NCBI GenBank assembly: GCA_026224875.1
Contig: JAMFRU010000140.1
Location: 1 to 56,375, forward strand
Source: Acidocella sp.
GTDB lineage: Bacteria > Pseudomonadota > Alphaproteobacteria > Acetobacterales > Acetobacteraceae
DNA: 56,375 nt
Reading direction: 5' to 3'
The notes under the pieces are model-generated. The model did not search any database and was not told the DNA's origin. It worked only from the letters and a program-made list of their open reading frames with translations. The translations under genes and the position numbers were made by a program. Each line of letters starts with the position of its first letter. Positions within the stretch are counted from its first letter, which is position 1. Below, one piece after another: positions 35,488 to 44,620 of the stretch.

Positions 35488-36084
35488 ATGGGCAATATGT
35501 TGGATTACGCACGTCCGGCGGATGGCGAGAAAACCGAACGGGCCAATGTGACCGTGGTGTTTCTGCGCATGACACGCCCGCCGGCGCGCCCCCCCGCCGT
35601 ACTGCCGCCCGGCGTGACCATCACACGCGAGCGGCTGGATGTGGGCGCCTACCGGGCTTTGTACAATGAAATTGGCGGACCCTGGCTGTGGTGGCTGCGC
35701 CGGATGATGCCTGACGACATGCTGGCGCGGCATTTGGCGAGCCCGGTGGTGGCGACGCATCTGCTGCGGGTTAAGGGCGAGGTCGCCGGGTTTTTCGAGA
35801 CCGATGCCGGGCACTGGCCGGCTGTGAACCTCAATTATTTTGGCCTGCGCGATGGCTATATCGGGCGTGGGCTGGGGCGGGTGCTGCTGGATAGCGCTGT
35901 AGATTCCGTGTTTCACGGTGCTGTTGGGCTGGCGGGGATGACGGTGAACACCTGTTCGGCCGATCATCCGCGCGCGCTGCCCAATTATATTGGGGCGGGA
36001 TTCAAGGAATATCGCCGCGCGCAGGAGGAATGGGATATTCCCGTGCGTTTGGGGCTTACTGTGCCGGCGCATGTCCGAGGCTAA
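35488..36084 (+). CDS. GNAT family N-acetyltransferase
   Basis: A 198-residue acetyltransferase. The CoA-binding motif is RDGYIGRGLGRVLLDSAVDSVF, preceded by the strand NLNYFGL; the terminal part has NTCSADHPRALPNYIGAGFKEYRR. An N-terminal ~45-residue extension with a proline-rich PPARPPAVLPPGV stretch precedes the domain. It overlaps the RluA-type gene by 14 nt, so the two are coupled. The acceptor is unknown. Confidence 0.8.
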   Translation: MGNMLDYARPADGEKTERANVTVVFLRMTRPPARPPAVLPPGVTITRERLDVGAYRALYNEIGGPWLWWLRRMMPDDMLARHLASPVVATHLLRVKGEVAGFFETDAGHWPAVNLNYFGLRDGYIGRGLGRVLLDSAVDSVFHGAVGLAGMTVNTCSADHPRALPNYIGAGFKEYRRAQEEWDIPVRLGLTVPAHVRG

Positions 36085-36736
36085 AGCGGGGGTTATAACC
36101 CCCGAAGTATTGGTGCGGGATCGGGCGTTTCTGATCATCGACAAGCCAGCCGGGTTGCCGGTGCATCCTGGGCGCGCCGGGGGCCCGAGTGTGGAGTCGT
36201 TTTTCCAGCGCTGGCGGAAAGGGCGGCAGGGGCCGTGGCTGGCGCATCGGCTGGACCAGGATACATCCGGTTGCCTGGTGATTGCGCTGAAGAAGGATTT
36301 TTTGCTCCAGGCGCAGGCGTTGTTCGCGGCGGGCGAGGTTGAGAAAACCTACTGGGCGGTGGTGCGCGGCGTGCCGGGCGAGGCTTCCGGCGTGATCGAC
36401 GCGAATTTGGCCAAGCATACGCAAGGCCGCGCCTGGAAAATGGCGCCGGACCCCGCCGGGCAGACGGCCGTTACGGAATGGCGGGTTCTCGGCATGTCTG
36501 GCGATATCGCGCTGGTGGAGTTTCACCCGAAGACTGGCCGTACACACCAAATCCGCGCCCATGCGGCGTTGCTGGGGCACCCTATCATTGGCGACGCTGT
36601 TTATGGCGGCGGAGAGGGCGCGATGCAGCTGCTGGCCCGCTCCATCGCGCTGGCAAGCACGCCGCCGGCCTCGGCTACGGCATCCGTGCCGGCGCATATG
36701 CGGGCAAATGTCGAGGCTTGTATTGGAGCGGTCTGA
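36071..36736 (+). CDS. RluA family pseudouridine synthase
   Basis: A 221-residue protein of the RluA branch. The catalytic motif is HRLDQDTSGCLVIA with D62; LIIDKPAGLPVHPG precedes it, and VEKTYWAVVRGVP, LVEFHPKTGRTHQIRAHAALLGHPIIGDAVYG complete the fold. There is no N-terminal S4 domain, so it is closer to single-domain RluA/TruC-type enzymes; the tRNA or rRNA target cannot be assigned. It begins inside the GNAT gene and overlaps the DUF3553 gene by 29 nt, giving a tight three-gene unit. Confidence 0.87.
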   Translation: MSEAKAGVITPEVLVRDRAFLIIDKPAGLPVHPGRAGGPSVESFFQRWRKGRQGPWLAHRLDQDTSGCLVIALKKDFLLQAQALFAAGEVEKTYWAVVRGVPGEASGVIDANLAKHTQGRAWKMAPDPAGQTAVTEWRVLGMSGDIALVEFHPKTGRTHQIRAHAALLGHPIIGDAVYGGGEGAMQLLARSIALASTPPASATASVPAHMRANVEACIGAV

Positions 36737-36899
36737 ATTCGCCCCCGGCGATTATGTGCGCCACCCGCGCCAGCCGGATTGGGGGTTGGGGCAGGTGCAG
36801 AGCGCCATCGGTAACCGGGTGACGGTGATGTTCGAGCATGCCGGGAAAGTGCTGGTGGATATTTCGGTGGTGTCGCTGGAGCCGGCGGAGGCCGATTAA
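36708..36899 (+). CDS. DUF3553 domain-containing protein
   Basis: A 63-residue protein consisting of just the DUF3553 domain: [20 protein letters not shown], then [17 protein letters not shown]. The same domain occurs at the C-termini of UvrD-type helicases and as stand-alone small proteins; it resembles a small beta-barrel nucleic-acid or polymerase-contact module, by analogy with CarD-like/Tudor-like folds. The ATG at 36708 overlaps the upstream gene. Its TAA stop overlaps the stop of the opposite-strand VOC remnant (TTAA). Confidence 0.85.
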   Translation: MSRLVLERSEFAPGDYVRHPRQPDWGLGQVQSAIGNRVTVMFEHAGKVLVDISVVSLEPAEAD

Positions 36900-37078
36900 A
36901 GCATCGGGCCGACGAGTTCGATGGTGTGGCCTTCGTGATCAGCCACAACCGCGGCGCGGACTTTATGCTCGCCGCCGAGATTCCGGGACACCACTTTCAG
37001 CCCCATGGCGGTGTAAAAACGCTCGGCGCGGGCGACGTCACCGAGCACGAGTTTGAAGAGATTCATTTTGATGCTCAT
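36896..37078 (-). pseudogene. VOC/glyoxalase-family remnant with internal deletion
   Basis: Only 60 codons remain of a family usually about 120 residues long. The beginning reads [34 protein letters not shown], the normal first beta-alpha-beta unit, and the end, [19 protein letters not shown], matches the last strand of the second unit. The middle is missing in frame at about GGEHKVR. It could still make a small dimerising half-domain, but an internal deletion remnant is more likely. The start at 37078 or 37066 is equally possible. Confidence 0.6.
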
Positions 37079-37189
37079 TGCTTGATACACATTGCCGCCG
37101 CTCCCGTTTTTGCGGCGAGGCTGGGTGCTCCGGGAGGGGGACGCAAGACGCGGCTTGCATCCGGGCGGCATCGGTCCGAAATTAGGGGT

Positions 37190-38161
37190 ATGATCGATCC
37201 TTTTGGCCGGAGCATAGATTATCTGCGTGTGTCCGTGACGGACCGCTGCGATTTTCGCTGTGTGTACTGCATGGCCGAGGATATGAGTTTTCTGCCCAAG
37301 GCGGAGCTGTTGAGTCTCGAAGAGCTGGAGCGGGTTTGCGCGGCGTTTATCCGGCTGGGGGTGAAGAAGCTGCGGCTGACGGGTGGCGAGCCGCTGGTGC
37401 GCAAAGGCGTGATGGGGCTGGTCGAGAAGCTCGGGGCGCGGCTAGGGCAGGGGCTAGAAGAGCTGACGCTGACCACCAACGGCTCGCAGCTGGCCGCCCA
37501 GGCGGCGGGGCTGAAGGCGGCGGGGGTGCGGCGGATCAATATCAGCCTGGATACGCTGAATGCGGAGAAATTTGCCGAGATTACCCGCTGGGGGCGGTTG
37601 CCTCAGGTGCTGGAGGGGATCGAGGCGGCCAAGGCGGCGGGGCTCTCCGTAAAAATCAATATGGTGGCCCTGAAGGGGGTCAATGAGGATGAAATCTCCT
37701 CGATGCTCGCCTGGTGCGGGGCCCAAAAATTTGACCTTTGCCTGATCGAGACCATGCCGATGGGCGAAGTTGTGCATCGGGCGGAGACGCATTTGCCGCT
37801 GGATGGGGTGCGCCGGCGGTTGGGCGCTGAGTGGACACTGACACCGAGCCGCCATGCCACCGGCGGGCCGGCGCGCTATTGGGATGTGGCGGAGACCGGC
37901 GGCAGGGTCGGGTTCATTACCCCGCTCTCGAACCATTTTTGCGATGATTGCAACCGCGTGCGGCTGACCTGCACCGGGACTTTGTACATGTGCCTGGGCC
38001 AGGAGGATGCGGCGGATTTGCGCGCCCCCTTACGTGCCAGCGCGGATGATGCGGGGCTGGAGAAGGCGATTGTGGCCGCCATCGGGCGCAAGCCGAAGGG
38101 GCATGATTTTGATATCACGCGCCCGGCGGTGGCGCGCCACATGTCGCTGACGGGGGGCTAG
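37190..38161 (+). CDS. moaA: GTP 3',8-cyclase
   Basis: A 323-residue radical-SAM enzyme that starts molybdenum-cofactor synthesis from GTP. The N-terminal cluster cysteines are C20, C24 and C27 ([13 protein letters not shown]); [13 protein letters not shown] is the SAM-binding motif; the second cluster is in [20 protein letters not shown]. The C-terminus ends in SLTGG, keeping the terminal double glycine required for activity. The ATG at 37190 fits the family start; a much longer upstream frame is non-homologous. The last 47 nt overlap the convergent TetR-type gene. A molbindin gene occurs 12 kb away. Confidence 0.95.
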   Translation: MIDPFGRSIDYLRVSVTDRCDFRCVYCMAEDMSFLPKAELLSLEELERVCAAFIRLGVKKLRLTGGEPLVRKGVMGLVEKLGARLGQGLEELTLTTNGSQLAAQAAGLKAAGVRRINISLDTLNAEKFAEITRWGRLPQVLEGIEAAKAAGLSVKINMVALKGVNEDEISSMLAWCGAQKFDLCLIETMPMGEVVHRAETHLPLDGVRRRLGAEWTLTPSRHATGGPARYWDVAETGGRVGFITPLSNHFCDDCNRVRLTCTGTLYMCLGQEDAADLRAPLRASADDAGLEKAIVAAIGRKPKGHDFDITRPAVARHMSLTGG

Positions 38162-38798
38162 GCTCCTCCCCGCAGATTTCCGGGGCACAGGCGCCAGCGA
38201 GAAAAATCTCCACGGCGCGGCGTACGCGGGCTTCAAGTGCGGCGCGCGTGGGCGGAGGGCGGAAGCCGACCAGCGTGCCGATGTGGAATTCGCCGAGCGC
38301 CATGCCGAACAGCATTGCACTGCCCTCCTTGGCCTGGGCGGCCGGCACGCCTTGCTCGCGGGCGACGCTGGCTAGCGCGTCTTCGAGCTTGGCCTTGGCC
38401 TTAACCAGGCGCGAACGCATGAACGCCCGGCCAAAATCCGGGCTATGCGTGTATTCCGCCATGATAAGGCGGATGAGGGCGATCTGTGCCGGCTCCAGCA
38501 GAAAGCGCCCGAGCGATAGCAGGTTGGCGGTGAGCATGTCGGCCACGCTCCAGCCTGGCTGCGGGAGCGGAAAACTGATTTTTTCGTGGTGGTCGGCGAG
38601 GATGTTGAAAAACAATTCAACTTTCGAATCGACCAGCTCGTAGATGGTTTTTTTCGAGATTCCGGCGGCTTTGGCGACATCGTTCATTGTGGCCGCGTGA
38701 TAGCCTTTTTGCAGGAAGACGGTTTCGGCCGCGCTTACCAATGCGGCCAGGCGCGCGGCCTGTTCGGTCTTGCGTCCCGGTTTGGCGTATCCTGACAT
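38115..38798 (-). CDS. TetR family transcriptional regulator
   Basis: A 227-residue regulator. The N-terminal DNA-binding domain spans about residues 15-60: [20 protein letters not shown], then [25 protein letters not shown]. The ligand-binding part resembles the C-terminal TetR_C group seen with efflux pumps ([20 protein letters not shown]). The ATG at 38798 has AGGA 10 nt upstream and is preferred over 38816. It is divergent from the NodT-adaptor-RND operon, the classical arrangement for a local efflux repressor. Its 3' end overlaps moaA convergently by 47 nt. Confidence 0.88.
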   Translation of the reverse strand: MSGYAKPGRKTEQAARLAALVSAAETVFLQKGYHAATMNDVAKAAGISKKTIYELVDSKVELFFNILADHHEKISFPLPQPGWSVADMLTANLLSLGRFLLEPAQIALIRLIMAEYTHSPDFGRAFMRSRLVKAKAKLEDALASVAREQGVPAAQAKEGSAMLFGMALGEFHIGTLVGFRPPPTRAALEARVRRAVEIFLAGACAPEICGEEPSPPSATCGAPPPGA

Positions 38799-38843
38799 GT
38801 AAGCACTATCCTGCATAAAATGGAAACCCGCAAGTTTTCATTT

Positions 38844-38869
38844 GCGCAGCGCGGTTAACGCCGTTGCGC
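38844..38869. promoter_or_regulatory. candidate TetR operator in the efflux-pump divergent region
   Basis: A 26-bp imperfect palindrome centred on GTTAAC (GCGCA and TGCGC at the ends; 20 of 26 positions symmetric). A TTGACG -35-like hexamer immediately follows at 38870. Placement between the regulator and the pump fits an operator overlapping the pump promoter. The match is structural only; no consensus is known. Confidence 0.45.
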
Positions 38870-38904
38870 TTGACGCTCGTGATAAAGCCCGGTAGCTGGA
38901 AACC

Positions 38905-40380
38905 ATGAAACCAATGGGTTTCCGGATAGTTGTGGGCCTGGGGCTGATCATTGCGCTGCAAGGCTGCGAGGTCGGGCCGAATTATCATGTGCCGCCCGCG
39001 CCGCCTGCCAAGCTCACGGCTGCTCAGCAAAAAGGCGCTGCGCCGCAGACATTGACACAGGGCGGGGATATCGCGGGGGATTGGTGGACGCTCTACCAGA
39101 GCCCGGAGCTGAACGCTGTTATCACGAATGCCCTGGCCAATAACCCGAGCCTGACCGCGGCCCAGGCCAGCCTGGTGCAGGCCGAGGAATCTCTCCGCGC
39201 GGCCGGCGGGGTGTTGCTGCCGACCGTCTCCGGCTCGCTCGGGTATCAGCGCCAGCAGCCGTCCTCCGCTACTTTGGCGAGTTTCGGCGGCGCCGGTGCC
39301 TCCTCGATCCCGCCGTATACTTTGTATAATGCCTCGCTATCCGTGTCCTACGCGCTGGACCTCTGGGGTGAGGCACGGCGCGATGTCGAGGGGTTGCAGG
39401 CGCAGACCGAATACCAGCGCGATGAGCTTGAGGCGGCGTATCTGTCGCTGACCGGGAATATCGTGACTGCCTCGATCCAGGCAGCCTCGCTGCAGGGGCA
39501 GATTGATGCCACCAACCAGACGATTGGCGCCGAGCAGCAGATGCTGACGATTCTCCAGGCGCAACAGGGTCTTGGTGGCGCGTCTGGCGCGCAGGTATTG
39601 CAGCAGCAGGCGCAATTGGCGCAGTCGCAGGCGACTTTGCCGCCGTTGGAAGCTGCTTTGGCGCAGCAGCAGGATGCGTTGGTGGCCTATGAAGGGGCGT
39701 TCCCCGGCAATGCGGCCGCACCGGTTATCACGCTCGATGAGCTGACCCTGCCGCCGGACGTGCCGGTGAGCCTGCCCTCGGCCATCGTGGCGCAACGGCC
39801 GGATATTCGTGCCGCGGCGGCGCAATTGCATGTGGCGGCAACCAATGTGGGTGTCGCGGATGCGCAGTTGCTGCCGCAGGTGACGCTCTCCGCCGAGATC
39901 GGGCATTCGGGGCTGACGCCGGGCTCGCTGTTCACGCCGCAGGACCTGCTGTGGAACGTCGTGGCCGGGCTGACCCAGCCGATTTTCGAAGGCGGCCAGC
40001 TGTTGGCCAACCGCAAGGGGGCGATTGCCGCACTGCAGGGTTCCGGGGCGCAGTACCAGCATATTGTGATCACGGCGTTCCAGAATGTTCAGGATGCGCT
40101 GGTGGCGCTGCAATATGATGCCGATGCGTTGGCCGAGGCGGCGGCGGCGCGCGATGCCGCGCAACAGAGCCTGGCGGTAACGCAGGCGCAGTATAAATTG
40201 GGCGGCGAACCGCTGGTAACGGTGCTCACGGCGCAGACCACCTACCAGACCGCCGCCATTGCCGAGGTTAAGGCGCGCGCGGCACGGTTGAGCGATACCG
40301 CGGCACTTTATGTGGCACTCGGCGGCGGCTGGTGGCACCGTACGGACGTCGCCGCAAAATGCTGTGGTGTGATTCCATGA
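38905..40380 (+). CDS. NodT family outer membrane efflux lipoprotein
   Basis: A 491-residue outer-membrane factor of an RND pump. The lipobox is LQGC with the acylated cysteine at residue 21, followed by EVGPNYH, typical of NodT/OprM relatives. WWTLYQSPELNAVITNALANNPSLTAAQASL starts the first OEP repeat; VAQRPDIRAAAAQLHVAATNVGVADAQLLPQ and GLTQPIFEGGQLLANRKGAI mark the second. The tail after LYVALGGGWW is a short cysteine-containing extension (KCCGVIP), unusual for the family. It is first in the three-gene pump operon, ahead of the adaptor by 25 nt. Confidence 0.92.
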   Translation: MKPMGFRIVVGLGLIIALQGCEVGPNYHVPPAPPAKLTAAQQKGAAPQTLTQGGDIAGDWWTLYQSPELNAVITNALANNPSLTAAQASLVQAEESLRAAGGVLLPTVSGSLGYQRQQPSSATLASFGGAGASSIPPYTLYNASLSVSYALDLWGEARRDVEGLQAQTEYQRDELEAAYLSLTGNIVTASIQAASLQGQIDATNQTIGAEQQMLTILQAQQGLGGASGAQVLQQQAQLAQSQATLPPLEAALAQQQDALVAYEGAFPGNAAAPVITLDELTLPPDVPVSLPSAIVAQRPDIRAAAAQLHVAATNVGVADAQLLPQVTLSAEIGHSGLTPGSLFTPQDLLWNVVAGLTQPIFEGGQLLANRKGAIAALQGSGAQYQHIVITAFQNVQDALVALQYDADALAEAAAARDAAQQSLAVTQAQYKLGGEPLVTVLTAQTTYQTAAIAEVKARAARLSDTAALYVALGGGWWHRTDVAAKCCGVIP

Positions 40381-40405
40381 GGCCAAGGTCGAGGAACAGG
40401 GCGAA

Positions 40406-41548
40406 ATGAGCAGGCAGAACATGACCAAGCGCATGGTGATCATGCTGATTTCCGTCTTCGTGCTGTTCGGGCTGGTGTTCGGCTTCGGCACGTTCAAATC
40501 GATCATGATCGCGAAGTTTCTGGCCGGCTTCGCCAACCAGGTGCAGTATGTGGCGACGATGCAGGCCGAGGACACCGGCTGGCAGCCGAGCCTGCAGTCG
40601 GTTGGCAGCGTTACGGCGGTGAACGGCGCCTCGCTCTCGGCCGAGGTGCCGGGTATTGTTGACACCATTCATTTTGAATCCGGCCAGGATGTGCAGAAGG
40701 GCCAATTGCTGCTGACATTGCGGGAAAACAACAACCCCGCCGTGCTGGCGCAGTTGCAGGCGCAAGCGGCATTGGCGGCCATTACCGCGGCGCGCGATAC
40801 CAAGCAACTGGCGGCAGATGCCATCTCCCAGGCGCAGCTCGATAGCGACCGCGCGCAATTGGCCGCGGCCCAGGCACAGGTGGCGGCACAGCAGGCGTTG
40901 ATCGCCGAGACGCAGATCCGCGCGCCGTTCGCGGGGCGCATCGGTATTCGCCAGGTGGATCTTGGCCAGTTTCTGGCCGCGGGCACCGAGATTGCCTCGC
41001 TGCAGCAGCTCAATCCGGTCTATGTCGATTTCCATTTGCCGCAGCAGGCGGTGGCCACGGTGGTGCCGGGGCAGACCGTAAGTGTGAGCGTGGATGCGTA
41101 TCCGAACGTGCCTTTCACCGGCACGGTCACGGCGCTGGATTCCAATGTGGATCAGGCGACGCGCAGCATCCAGGTGCGCGCGCAGATCGATAACAGCAAG
41201 CTGCTGCTGCGCCCGGGCATGTTCGCCAATGTCGCGGTGAATACCGGCGCGCCGCAGAGTTTTGTGACGCTGCCGCAGACGGCGATCACCTATAATTCCT
41301 ATGGCGATACGGTTTACGTGCTCAGCCAAGGCAAGGATGCGAATGGCAAGGCAGACCTCATTGCCAATGAGGTGTTCGTGACCCTCGGCGATACGCGCGG
41401 CAATCAGGTGGCGGTGCTTTCCGGCATCAAGGCTGGAGACCAGGTGGTGGTGGCCGGCCAGGTGAAGCTACGCAATGGCGCCATTGTTGCCGTGAACAAC
41501 AGCCTGCTGCCGCCCAATACCGCCAACCCCACGCCGCCTAATGAGTAA
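40406..41548 (+). CDS. efflux RND transporter periplasmic adaptor subunit
   Basis: A 380-residue membrane-fusion protein. It is anchored by an N-terminal helix (MVIMLISVFVLFGLVFGFG) and has no lipobox. A barrel-sandwich half (SLSAEVPGIVDTIHFESGQDVQKGQLL), a helical hairpin rich in Q and A, the second half (TQIRAPFAGRIGIRQVDLGQFLAAGTEI) and a beta-barrel (VDFHLPQQAVATVVPGQTV) follow in order. It bridges the inner-membrane permease and the outer-membrane factor, both encoded alongside. The gap to the permease gene is 6 nt. Confidence 0.93.
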   Translation: MSRQNMTKRMVIMLISVFVLFGLVFGFGTFKSIMIAKFLAGFANQVQYVATMQAEDTGWQPSLQSVGSVTAVNGASLSAEVPGIVDTIHFESGQDVQKGQLLLTLRENNNPAVLAQLQAQAALAAITAARDTKQLAADAISQAQLDSDRAQLAAAQAQVAAQQALIAETQIRAPFAGRIGIRQVDLGQFLAAGTEIASLQQLNPVYVDFHLPQQAVATVVPGQTVSVSVDAYPNVPFTGTVTALDSNVDQATRSIQVRAQIDNSKLLLRPGMFANVAVNTGAPQSFVTLPQTAITYNSYGDTVYVLSQGKDANGKADLIANEVFVTLGDTRGNQVAVLSGIKAGDQVVVAGQVKLRNGAIVAVNNSLLPPNTANPTPPNE

Positions 41549-41554
41549 GCCGCA

Positions 41555-44500
41555 ATGAAGCGCTTTACCGATCTTTTCATTGCCCGGCCGGTGCTGTCCA
41601 TCGCGGTTAGCATTCTGGTGCTTGTGCTGGGCTTACGCGCTGTTATGTCGCTGCCGGTTCAGCAATATCCCGAGACGCAGAGTGCGACCATCACGATCAC
41701 TACAACCTACCCCGGCGCCTCGCCGGATACGGTAGCCGGGTTCGTGACGACGCCGATGGAGCAGGCGGTCGCCCAGGTCAACGGCATCGATTACATGACC
41801 TCGACGAGCCAGACGAGTGTCTCGACCATCACCATCAACCTGGCGCTCAACTATAATGCGGATGCGGCACTCACCGAGATCAGTGCCAAGGTGAATTCCG
41901 TGCTGAGCCAGCTGCCCACGGGCACGCAGCAGCCTGTGCTCACCTTGCAGGTCGGCCAGACGCTGGCGGCGATGTATATATCGTTCAACAGCACCGAACT
42001 CTCCGGCAATCAGCTGACGGATTATGTCCAGCGCGTGGTGCAGCCGCAGTTGCAGGCGGTGCCGGGCGTGCAGCTGGCCGACGTTATCGGGGCGCAGAAT
42101 TATGCCATGCGCGTGTGGCTGAAGCCTGAAAAGCTCGCCTCCTATGGGCTGACGCCGACCGATGTGTGGAATGCGCTGGCGGCCAATGATTTCATCGCGG
42201 CACTCGGCAACACCAAGGGCGAGATGACGCAGGTGACGCTGACCGCCAATACCGGGCTGCATTCGGCAACGGAATTCGGCAATCTCATCGTCAAGGAGCA
42301 GAATGGGGCGATCATCCGGTTGCGCGATGTGGCAACGGTCGAGCTTGGCTCCGATACTTACGATCAGGATATCACCTTCTCCAACCAGGCCACGGTGTTC
42401 GTTGGCATCGATGTGGCGCCGGAAGCCAATCTGCTCTCCGTGGTGCATGGCGTGCGCGCGATCTATCCTGATATTCAGGCCAATGTGCCGCATGGCATGA
42501 AGACCGAGATCGGCTTCGATGCGACGCAATTCGTGAATGCCTCGATCGAGGAGGTACTTATCGCGCTGGCCGAGGCGCTGGTCATCGTTACCTTCGTGGT
42601 GTTTGCCTTTCTCGGCTCGCCGCGCTCGGTACTTATACCGGTTATTGCCATACCGCTCTCGCTGGTTGGCGCGTTCGCCATTATGGCGGCGTTCGGGTTC
42701 TCGATTAATCTGCTCACGCTGCTGGCTTTGGTGCTGGCCATCGGGCTCGTCGTGGATGACGCCATCATCGTGGTGGAGAACGTAAACCGGCATCTGGATT
42801 TAGGCGAGAGCCCGCTGGTGGCGGCGCGCATGGCGGCGGCGGAACTGGGCGGGCCGATCATCGCCATGACGGCGGTGCTGATCGCGGTCTATGTGCCGAT
42901 TGGGTTTCAGTCGGGCTTGACCGGGGCTTTGTTTACAGAGTTCGCGTTTACGCTGGCGGGGGCTGTCACCGTTTCGGCGATCATCGCACTCACGCTGACG
43001 CCGATGCTGTCCTCGCGCTTCCTCAAGCCCATAGACCGCAAGGGCTCCGATATCGAGGCGCGGCTGGTGAGTTTCATCGATGCGCGAATGGATGAGGTAC
43101 ACCGGCTGTACAGTTATCTGCTGCGCGGCAGCCTCAACAGCGTGCCGGTGACATTGGTGTTTGCCGCCATCGTGCTGACCAGTATTTTGTTTCTGGCCAC
43201 GGGGGCTTCGAAGGAGCTGGCGCCGAATGAAGATCAGGGCGTGGCCTTCGCCTTCTCCACCTCCGCACCTGATGCGACTTTCACCCAGACCGCGATGTGG
43301 GACCGCGAGCTGAGTGCGATGCTGTTGAAGACGCCTGAGCTGGCGTTGACCTTCCACATCAGCGTACCAGGGCTGAATTTGACCGGCGAGGTGCTGAAAC
43401 CTTGGAGCCAGCGCAAGCATAATGCGCAATATTACCAGACCTTGTGGCAGAATGAGGCCAATCAACAGATTGCCGGACAGCAGGTGGTGTTTGCGCAGCC
43501 GCCGCCACTGCCGGGGGCCCAGGGGTTGCCCGTGGAATTCGTGATCAAATCCACCGATAATGTCGCGCAGATTTATCCCGTCGCGCAGGCGCTGCTGGCC
43601 GCGGGTTTAAAGAGCGGCAAGTTCATTTTCCTGCAGAGCGATTTGAAGATCGACCAGCCGCAGGCAAATATCGTGATCGACCGCGACAAGGCGGCCTCGC
43701 TGGGGCTGAGCATGAGCTCGGTGGGTGCTGCTTTGGCCCAGGCGCTGGGTGGCGGCTATGTCAATTACTTCAGCCTGGATGGGCGCTCGTATAAGGTCAT
43801 TCCGCAGGTGGAGCGGGTCGCGCGGTTGAATGTTGCGGATTTGAACAATTATTACGTGCTGTCCGCGGGCGGCATCAACGTGCCGCTCTCCTCCATTGCC
43901 ACGATCAACACCAGTGTCATTCCGGAATCGATCAACCATTTCCAGCAGCAGAATTCGGCCACCATCCAGGGCGTGCCGTCGCCAGGGGTGAGCCAGGCAA
44001 CCGCCTTGGCGGCACTTACCGATGCGGCCAAGACGATATTGCTCCCCAGCGATCATATCGATTACGGCGGACCGATCCGGCAATATGTGCAGACCAGCAG
44101 CGGGTTTATCTTCACCTTTATTTTCGCGCTGATCATTATTTTCCTTGCCCTTTCGGCGCTGTTCAACTCGTTCCGTGATCCGCTGATCATTCTCGTCTCG
44201 GTGCCGATGTCGATCGCGGGTGCGCTGATCTTCATCTATCTCGGTTTCGGCGGGCTCTCGCTCAATATCTATACCGAGGTCGGGCTGGTGACGCTGATGG
44301 GGCTGATCTCCAAGCACGGGATTCTCATGACCGAGGTGGCCAATGAGGCGCGGCTGGCCGGCATGGGCAAGCGCGAAGCGATCGAGCATGCCGCCTTCAT
44401 TCGTCTGCGGCCGATCCTCATGACCACGGCGGCGATGGTGCTGGGCGTAGTGCCGCTGATCATTGCATCGGGTGCGGGGGCGGCGGCACGGTTTGCCATG

Positions 44501-44620
44501 GGCATGGTGATTGCCGGGGGCCTGTCGATCGGCACGCTGTTCACGCTGTTCGTGGTGCCGGCGGTGTATCTGGTGCTTTCCGGCAACAAGCTGGCGGTGC
44601 CGGACGAACATGGCGCATAG
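41555..44620 (+). CDS. efflux RND transporter permease subunit (HAE-1 type)
   Basis: A 1021-residue proton-driven transporter of the AcrB/MexB class. Twelve membrane helices in two repeats are recognisable, with FIARPVLSIAVSILVLVLGL at the start. The proton-relay motif in TM4 is GLVVDDAIIVVENVNRH with the two adjacent aspartates. Large periplasmic loops have the porter signatures YPGASPDTVAGFVTTPMEQ and ATVELGSDTYDQDITF. Divergence from AcrB is apparent: the distal GAAARFAMGMVIAGGL block is family-typical, but no drug-pocket phenylalanine cluster can be assigned. Substrates are unknown. Confidence 0.94.
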   Translation: MKRFTDLFIARPVLSIAVSILVLVLGLRAVMSLPVQQYPETQSATITITTTYPGASPDTVAGFVTTPMEQAVAQVNGIDYMTSTSQTSVSTITINLALNYNADAALTEISAKVNSVLSQLPTGTQQPVLTLQVGQTLAAMYISFNSTELSGNQLTDYVQRVVQPQLQAVPGVQLADVIGAQNYAMRVWLKPEKLASYGLTPTDVWNALAANDFIAALGNTKGEMTQVTLTANTGLHSATEFGNLIVKEQNGAIIRLRDVATVELGSDTYDQDITFSNQATVFVGIDVAPEANLLSVVHGVRAIYPDIQANVPHGMKTEIGFDATQFVNASIEEVLIALAEALVIVTFVVFAFLGSPRSVLIPVIAIPLSLVGAFAIMAAFGFSINLLTLLALVLAIGLVVDDAIIVVENVNRHLDLGESPLVAARMAAAELGGPIIAMTAVLIAVYVPIGFQSGLTGALFTEFAFTLAGAVTVSAIIALTLTPMLSSRFLKPIDRKGSDIEARLVSFIDARMDEVHRLYSYLLRGSLNSVPVTLVFAAIVLTSILFLATGASKELAPNEDQGVAFAFSTSAPDATFTQTAMWDRELSAMLLKTPELALTFHISVPGLNLTGEVLKPWSQRKHNAQYYQTLWQNEANQQIAGQQVVFAQPPPLPGAQGLPVEFVIKSTDNVAQIYPVAQALLAAGLKSGKFIFLQSDLKIDQPQANIVIDRDKAASLGLSMSSVGAALAQALGGGYVNYFSLDGRSYKVIPQVERVARLNVADLNNYYVLSAGGINVPLSSIATINTSVIPESINHFQQQNSATIQGVPSPGVSQATALAALTDAAKTILLPSDHIDYGGPIRQYVQTSSGFIFTFIFALIIIFLALSALFNSFRDPLIILVSVPMSIAGALIFIYLGFGGLSLNIYTEVGLVTLMGLISKHGILMTEVANEARLAGMGKREAIEHAAFIRLRPILMTTAAMVLGVVPLIIASGAGAAARFAMGMVIAGGLSIGTLFTLFVVPAVYLVLSGNKLAVPDEHGA

